A program made the translations under genes and the position numbers. DNA of 64,000 nucleotides from positions 31,962,214-32,026,213 of the forward strand of contig CM049320.1 in the NCBI GenBank assembly GCA_026874595.1. The letters are read 5' to 3'. Under the pieces are notes generated by a model. The model saw only the letters and a list, made by a program, of their open reading frames with translations. It was not told the DNA's origin and searched no databases. Shown here one piece after another: positions 58,975 to 64,000 of this stretch. The DNA comes from Sipunculus nudus (lineage: Eukaryota; Annelida; Sipuncula; Golfingiida; Sipunculidae). Position 1 is the first letter of the stretch; each line of letters begins with the position of its first letter.

Positions 58975-59009
<35 letters not shown>
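58975..59009. repeat. (TA)n microsatellite
   Basis: About 16 TA repeats; followed by sequence absent from unit 2. Confidence 0.85.
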
Positions 59010-59011
<2 letters not shown>

Positions 59012-59589
59012 GTATCGATTACAGAATACAATCAAGAACTACAAGCGTTTCTATTCAAACAAAAGGATCAATGCAACCACTGAGCAAGGTAATGCACGTG
59101 ATACTGTGTTCAAATTTACAATTCCAACCGAGCCTTTTACACTACACAAACTATATTAATTAAATAATTATTTATTAAGTGCCTACAACATATGTATATA
59201 TGCTGCACTCCATATAAGACTATTAGTTCTCTCTGTCTCATGCAATCCCATGTTGCAGTTAATATCCTGACGTCCATGCTCTGACGTCATGCCGCTGTTT
59301 CCGATAAAACCGTGTGAATACGCACGGTGTTAACCTCCCATCAATCTACACCATCCTGCACCGATTCAAGGTATGCTGGACAGATCACGCTTGCCGCATG
59401 CCAGAAACGAGTGTGAGAAAAGTTTCTCAAGGTGCCCTTTTCATCGGTCCACTTTATATCTTATCATTAATTTTTATCAGTGAGTCTATATGGGAAGTAG
59501 GTTGCTGTAAGCCCATCCCGATTAATAGGATATCTAAGTGGTCAAGGTAGCCGGAACTCATGGTGGGAAATATGTCACATGCTTGAATG

Positions 59590-59598
59590 TATATAATA
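59590..59598 (+). promoter_or_regulatory. TATA-like box of the cysteine-rich gene, unit 3
   Basis: TATATAATA at the same distance from the ATG as in unit 2. The 5' UTR between box and ATG is conserved with few changes. Confidence 0.5.
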
Positions 59599-59661
59599 TC
59601 TGGCAAGGCAGGTGAGAACGTGAGTGTTCCGTCAACACTGGATTCCGTTGGACCAATCAGT

Positions 59662-59698
59662 ATGAAATTATTAGTGTTGAGTGTGCTACTGTGTGCAG
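59662..59698 (+). CDS. Cysteine-rich secreted peptide, unit 3: exon 1
   Basis: Encodes MKLLVLSVLLCA plus G before donor GTAAGAG. Signal peptide, same phase and length as 26,055-26,091. Confidence 0.8.
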
Positions 59699-60021
59699 GT
59701 AAGAGTGTCTTTAATTTCATCACAATATACAAGGTAACAGTTTTACCATTGATATATGTTTCTTTATTAAGACAAGTGACTAGCCCATATTACATTTCAC
59801 CATAAGCTTCCTAATTCACTTAAATTACAACAAAGGAATAAAGATTACGCATCGCAAGATTAAAACATTCATTTTACGTTCACATGGCTTTGTTGATGTT
59901 AGGGCAAAAATAGGCAAATAAAAATTAAGCAAAAAAATATATATATAATAATCATCAATATTTATTCGTTTATCATGGTTTGTTAAGGATAACCAGTTTT
60001 GTTTACGGAATTAACCTAATT

Positions 60022-60085
<64 letters not shown>

Positions 60086-60315
60086 ATTTTGTACATTTTA
60101 TTGATAAGAGTTAAATATAGTCTTAAGTATATACAGGCATTTGCTCGTACATTACCTTTAATCAAAATGTATATTTTATTTTCCAATATATGTTAACATT
60201 AAAATATCAATTACGTTGAACATAATAATTGGTTAATATAATTGTGTCTGCAGGTGCTCAGTCCATACATGGAATGAATATGAGTATATGATCTTAAAAA
60301 TCTCCTATATTGCAG
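59699..60315 (+). other. Intron of the cysteine-rich gene, unit 3
   Basis: 617 bp, GTAAGAG to CTATATTGCAG, containing a (TA)n tract at 60,022-60,082. Confidence 0.75.
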
Positions 60316-60560
60316 CTGTATATGGGCAGCAGTGCGGGCCAGACAATGGGAATGGCCCTGAAGGCACATGTTACGTAGCTGATGAACTCCTGCAGCCCTG
60401 CCAAGACATTTTTGATGCCGATGTTGCCGGAGATACATTTGATTGTGCGGGACCAAGCGCCGAATACGACCTCGTGTGCGCCAACTACTTCGGAGAGAAT
60501 GCTACGTGGGCCGCATGCTGTGTGTCGGAGGAAACTGAGGGCTGTAGCCCTCAATTTTGA
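60316..60560 (+). CDS. Cysteine-rich secreted peptide, unit 3: exon 2
   Basis: Precursor of 93 residues with exon 1. Eight cysteines in the same order as unit 2, but the last loop is x7 (VSEETEG) instead of x5 (QSTLG). Other changes are few: E/G and R/G near the start, A/D in the middle, V/Q next to the end. The NAT glycosylation site is kept. Polyadenylation signal at 60,690-60,695. Secreted; function unknown. Confidence 0.8.
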
Positions 60561-60689
60561 AAATAAAAACACTTGGGAAAACCTCTCGAGTAATCCTTAC
60601 TAAATATTTTCTTCTTGTATATTCATTTTAATTTTCAGTTTATGTTTTCATAACCGAGAGCGGCTTTGTCAAATCCGATAATATTACCT

Positions 60690-60695
60690 AATAAA
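60690..60695 (+). terminator. Polyadenylation signal, cysteine-rich gene unit 3
   Basis: AATAAA 130 bases after the stop, conserved with unit 2. Confidence 0.6.
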
Positions 60696-60852
60696 TCCTG
60701 AAAATATATCGTTACAGTACTTTTAACGATTCAAATGTACGATGAAGAAGCCGACATATGGCAGCATCAGCAACTTTATTGGTATTCATGCTCTGAAATT
60801 ATTCCTACAACATAATACTAGATTATAAATTAAAAGATAGTTATACATTAAA

Positions 60853-61040
60853 ACTTCGAGCTGCAGACACCCCTCTTGGGCGGACACCCTGCCTAACGGA
60901 CACTTTTTGGGCCGACCCGAGCGTTTTTACTACTTTAAGAACCCCTCTTTGGCGGACACCCCACTAATCAGGACACTTTTTGTCCACCAGCTGGCTAAAA
61001 TCCCCCCGGCTAATGGACACCCAAGCGGCCGCCCGATCGA
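60853..61040. mobile_element. Pogo/Tigger-like terminal sequence, unit 3
   Basis: Colinear with 27,246-27,440, with GGGCGGACACCC and GGACACTTTTTGGGCCGACC. No transposase. Confidence 0.45.
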
Positions 61041-61895
61041 ACTCGGCAGAATTACTTTGAAATTGCAAATATGGTCTGCTTCCGGTACGCCTTATATCAT
61101 TTAAATGTTTTTATGATTTAGGCACATTGCCTGGATTAAAAGACCGGAGCTAGTTTTGTTCAATTTACCTTTTTTCAGCTGGAATATTTATTTATGTATC
61201 CTTTAATCAAGACCAGTATCCACAAAATTACGGAATTCACAGAGTTTCTATTGCCTACGGTGCCGAACTTTCAGTGAAGCCACATATTCATTCTGAATTC
61301 GGGCAACATTATTCTATCATTGGCCCAGGAGCGAGAAAATTGACATATCTGTTACACACCCGGACGATAACAGTCACGGGTCATGACCTCTCGACTGGTC
61401 AGGGGGCTCAGCGATATCAACCATTCCCGATCCTGTGATATTTGCATCAAGGAAATTAGTCCCAACTACCAATCATAAGGCGTATATGATATCATGCATG
61501 TATTTATCATATTTGCTTTACGCACCCGAAAGATATTCAACAAAAAGAGATATCAGTAATGAATTTATTCCATAAGCGATTCTTTTAATATCACGGAAAG
61601 GGTGAGTAAATGAGAAATTTTACCTACCCAGTGCAGAAATGTATACGTCGAGACGAGAAAGTCCTGTCGATGTCAATCAATGTTAGAATATTATTTTCTC
61701 GATCGTAACGACGATAATATTCCAGCTATATTAAAAGCCTCATTAAAAATAATAAAACACAACAACCGATAGCAATAAATGTTATTCACCTGTTACATAT
61801 ATGTAAGGTCAAATACAAAATGAAAAATGCCGGCTTTCATGGTTGATTAAGTCCAATACTAGGGTCTCCGACATGTGGCCTCAACCGGTTCTCCC

Positions 61896-61977
61896 GAAAT
61901 CCCTCTTGGGCGGACACCCCGCTATAACGGACAGATCGTCCTGTCCCGTGACTTTCCGCCCAAGAGGGGTTTCACTG
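61896..61977. mobile_element. Short pogo/Tigger-like MITE with inverted ends
   Basis: Left GAAATCCCTCTTGGGCGGA (61,896-61,914) and right TCCGCCCAAGAGGGGTTTCA (61,955-61,974) are inverted repeats enclosing CTATAACGGACA. CAGTGAAACCCCTCT is the classical Tigger-type end. An 82-bp derivative; unit 1 has lost the right half. Confidence 0.6.
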
Positions 61978-64000
61978 TTGTTACCTTACACTTAACGCAT
62001 GTTATATACAGTAATTATAAGACCTTTTTACATGACAGGTATGTTAAAAAAACAGGGAATTTAATGTTCCTCCCTGAATAATACGGTATCTGCCAATATT
62101 TTATATGAAACCCCTTAAGTTTGTTTTCTCCTGCACACAAGTGGTAATAAACGCGCACTGGCGCGAAACATCAACGTAGCACGCTCGCCGTCTGGTGGGC
62201 GTAATTACTAAATCCAAAATGTTATCTACTTTTCCAATCAGTCTTTCACCACCTTGTACCTAAAACATCCAAGGTTCTTAACCTTGTGTAGGAGTTGTCG
62301 CATATGTGCAAGATCCGACCTCCAGTCTTTTCATGGTGAACAGACATTTTTGGGCAAACAGAGTAAAGTGGTGTAATACAGGTGATGAGAGATGAACCTG
62401 AATCCGAATGAATTATTTTGATTTCTGGCTTACCCTATCATGACGTATACATCAATAAACTGTCAATTAAAGTTCTTATAACGTTCCTGTGATTGGTGCA
62501 TTAGCGGGTTAAACAAATAGACCAGGGTAGCTGTGGGGGTAAAGGCGTACGAGGGGCAACTGCATCTTCACCAAACTTTTGACACGTCTGTTTGCCGCTA
62601 AATGTCCTTGTTGTTACGCACGATTGCCACTGTCTTGCCTCACACATGTTAAAATGCGTGGATATAAAGGAGAGGAACGCCCCGTACACTGTGGGATCGG
62701 AACATTTTGTCTTATTTTTAAAGATTTCAGAACTTATCTTTACTAAATACAGACTCCTTGTTCTCCATAAGGTAAATGTGTTCTTAGTTACATCAAACCG
62801 GGATCTTAAGTTTTGTCTTGCCATTTTGTTTGTTATTATTATTAATAAGTGTTGTCAGACAGTAAAATTCAATTTCCTGTACTGTCCTTGCTTGAGGACA
62901 TAAGAACACCTCGATAGGCATCCGAAATTACAGGCCGGTGTAACAATAGGGTAAATAAATTCTGTAGCAGGGCAGGATAACAACACGGAAAATGTAAGAC
63001 ATTAAAGCCATTTCTTTATATACTAACAGTGTCTTATATTTTGTATACAAGAAGAGGGTAGGAGGTATCATGATAATATGTATGGTTTGATAACTGTCAT
63101 GTACTTATGCTCGTGAAATAATCACACAATGTTTATGGTATATCGGGGTAGCAGCAGCTGTTAAAACACACTACATAATAAAAAAATCCGGTGTTATGGC
63201 TAAGTGAACATTCATTTTTATAATAGCAGGAAACTCGGCTGATGTCAAACGTACATATAGAAAATGTCCTTAACCTTAGATACAGAAAATAATTCATATT
63301 TATATTAGTAATAATTCAGATTTCATTACACCTTAGGGAAATTATTTAGCCACGTTACGTTCATTGTCACTTAATGTAACTGACAAGCTGAAAATTACTG
63401 TAATCAACGGTAATCTCAGGGGTCAAGAATCCCAACCCCGTTGTAATACATCAAAGAGTGCATCAACCCCGAGAAATGCAAACCAGCCGGCTCAACTGTT
63501 TGTCATCATTGGTGTTCCATGGTATTAAAGAAATATGGCATCTGTTTATTATAGTATCGGTGTATTATGGTATCGGTGTTTTATGGTATCTTTATTGGAT
63601 CCATGGGTATTGATAATTACTTGTATTACTTTGGTATCAGGAATGCCTCCTACAGTTTACAAAAACTGGATTATAGTGTCCTATAGGATTTATATCATGG
63701 TTCATATTTCTTGAATCGTTTATATATGACCTAATTGTGTCTATGTTTTTTTTTTTATTCCGGGTAATTTATCTGTGGATTTAGTTGTTGCGTGCATCAT
63801 ATTAAGAATCCCTTGCGTTCTAGAATGATCAATAATTATCATGAATAGCTAATCCTTCTCTCGGTGCAACTTGTCATTGCATCTTCTCAATGAAAATAAC
63901 TTGGATAGGCCTAAGTTAATACGATTGGTACAATTTACCTAATTGAAAATAACACAAAACCAATATCTTATCAATCGTAATATATCTTTACTGAAAGTAG
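61978..64000. other. Block B, unit 3: mostly non-coding
   Basis: Colinear with 1,660-3,170. A 570-bp segment (62,690-63,230) is longer than in unit 1. No gene is supported; the signal-like peptide of the other copies is broken here by a base loss (ATGAATAGC). Confidence 0.5.

Larger units (their letters stand above)
55263..64000. repeat. Tandem segmental duplication, unit 3 (cut by window end)
   Basis: Third copy: block A (55,263-56,415), cysteine-rich gene region (56,415-61,445) and block B (61,446-64,000). The last bases correspond to about position 3,170 of unit 1, so the DUF268 gene of this unit would start just outside the window. Block B is more like unit 1 than unit 2 here, because unit 2 has a deletion of about 1.1 kb near 28,139. 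Confidence 0.8.

Noticed and set aside
60294-60572. Minus-strand ORF opposite the cysteine-rich exon
   Set aside because: Antisense shadow; the plus-strand frame has signal peptide, splice sites and a conserved cysteine pattern.
1-64000. Prokaryotic, viral or plasmid origin, CRISPR arrays
   Set aside because: No operons, no spaced direct repeats with unique spacers, and clear spliced genes and animal-type LINEs and SINEs.
1-64000. A giant transposon or endogenous virus as cause of the large repeat unit
   Set aside because: No common terminal repeats at the unit borders, no integrase, transposase or capsid genes; simple tandem duplication explains it.

Overview
The window looks like nuclear DNA of a marine or freshwater invertebrate, most likely a bivalve or related lophotrochozoan. 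It is AT-rich, has long (TA)n tracts, small exons with GT/AG borders, decayed non-LTR retrotransposons (one with a 2A-like N-terminus), a tRNA-derived SINE, pogo/Tigger-like terminal repeats, and a GTCC-rich repeat of the kind common in bivalves. There is no prokaryotic gene layout. Most short ORFs are chance, and the real coding content is a few small exons. The taxon is inferred from repeat style.

The whole window is one tandem segmental duplication. Unit 1 is about 1-19,448, unit 2 about 19,449-55,262, and unit 3 starts near 55,263 and is cut by the window end. The ancestral order is block A (short exon-like ORFs) - cysteine-rich peptide gene - block B - DUF268 methyltransferase-like gene - block D - retrotransposon island - block C. 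Units differ by large indels. Unit 1 lost the cysteine-rich gene, with a junction near 1,146. It also carries 8,610-10,840, which unit 2 lacks. Unit 2 gained a full-length LINE, a MITE, a TIR element, a SINE and a local 1.59-kb tandem duplication.

Two gene families are well supported. (1) A DUF268 (SAM-methyltransferase-fold) gene on the minus strand occurs in units 1 and 2. It has a signal-anchor exon 1, a set of homologous 48-nt phase-1 microexons carried by tandemly duplicated intron cassettes, and an 869-nt catalytic exon. The splice phases agree exactly and predict proteins of 331 residues (unit 1) and 347 residues (unit 2). Microexon number and integrity differ between the copies. (2) A two-exon secreted peptide gene with eight cysteines occurs on the plus strand in units 2 and 3, with predicted precursors of 91 and 93 residues. 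Both copies have a TATA-like box, clean splice sites, a polyadenylation signal and a variable last loop.

The retrotransposon island (10.5-12.3 kb in unit 1; 36.8-50.3 kb in unit 2) is nested. An old Tx1/L1-type LINE relic was interrupted by a GTCC-rich repeat, which was then hit by a 5.07-kb Tx1/L1-type LINE with a 13-bp target-site duplication. A decayed CR1-like LINE with a 2A-like leader follows. The remaining DNA is non-coding or holds short unrecognised ORFs conserved between units.
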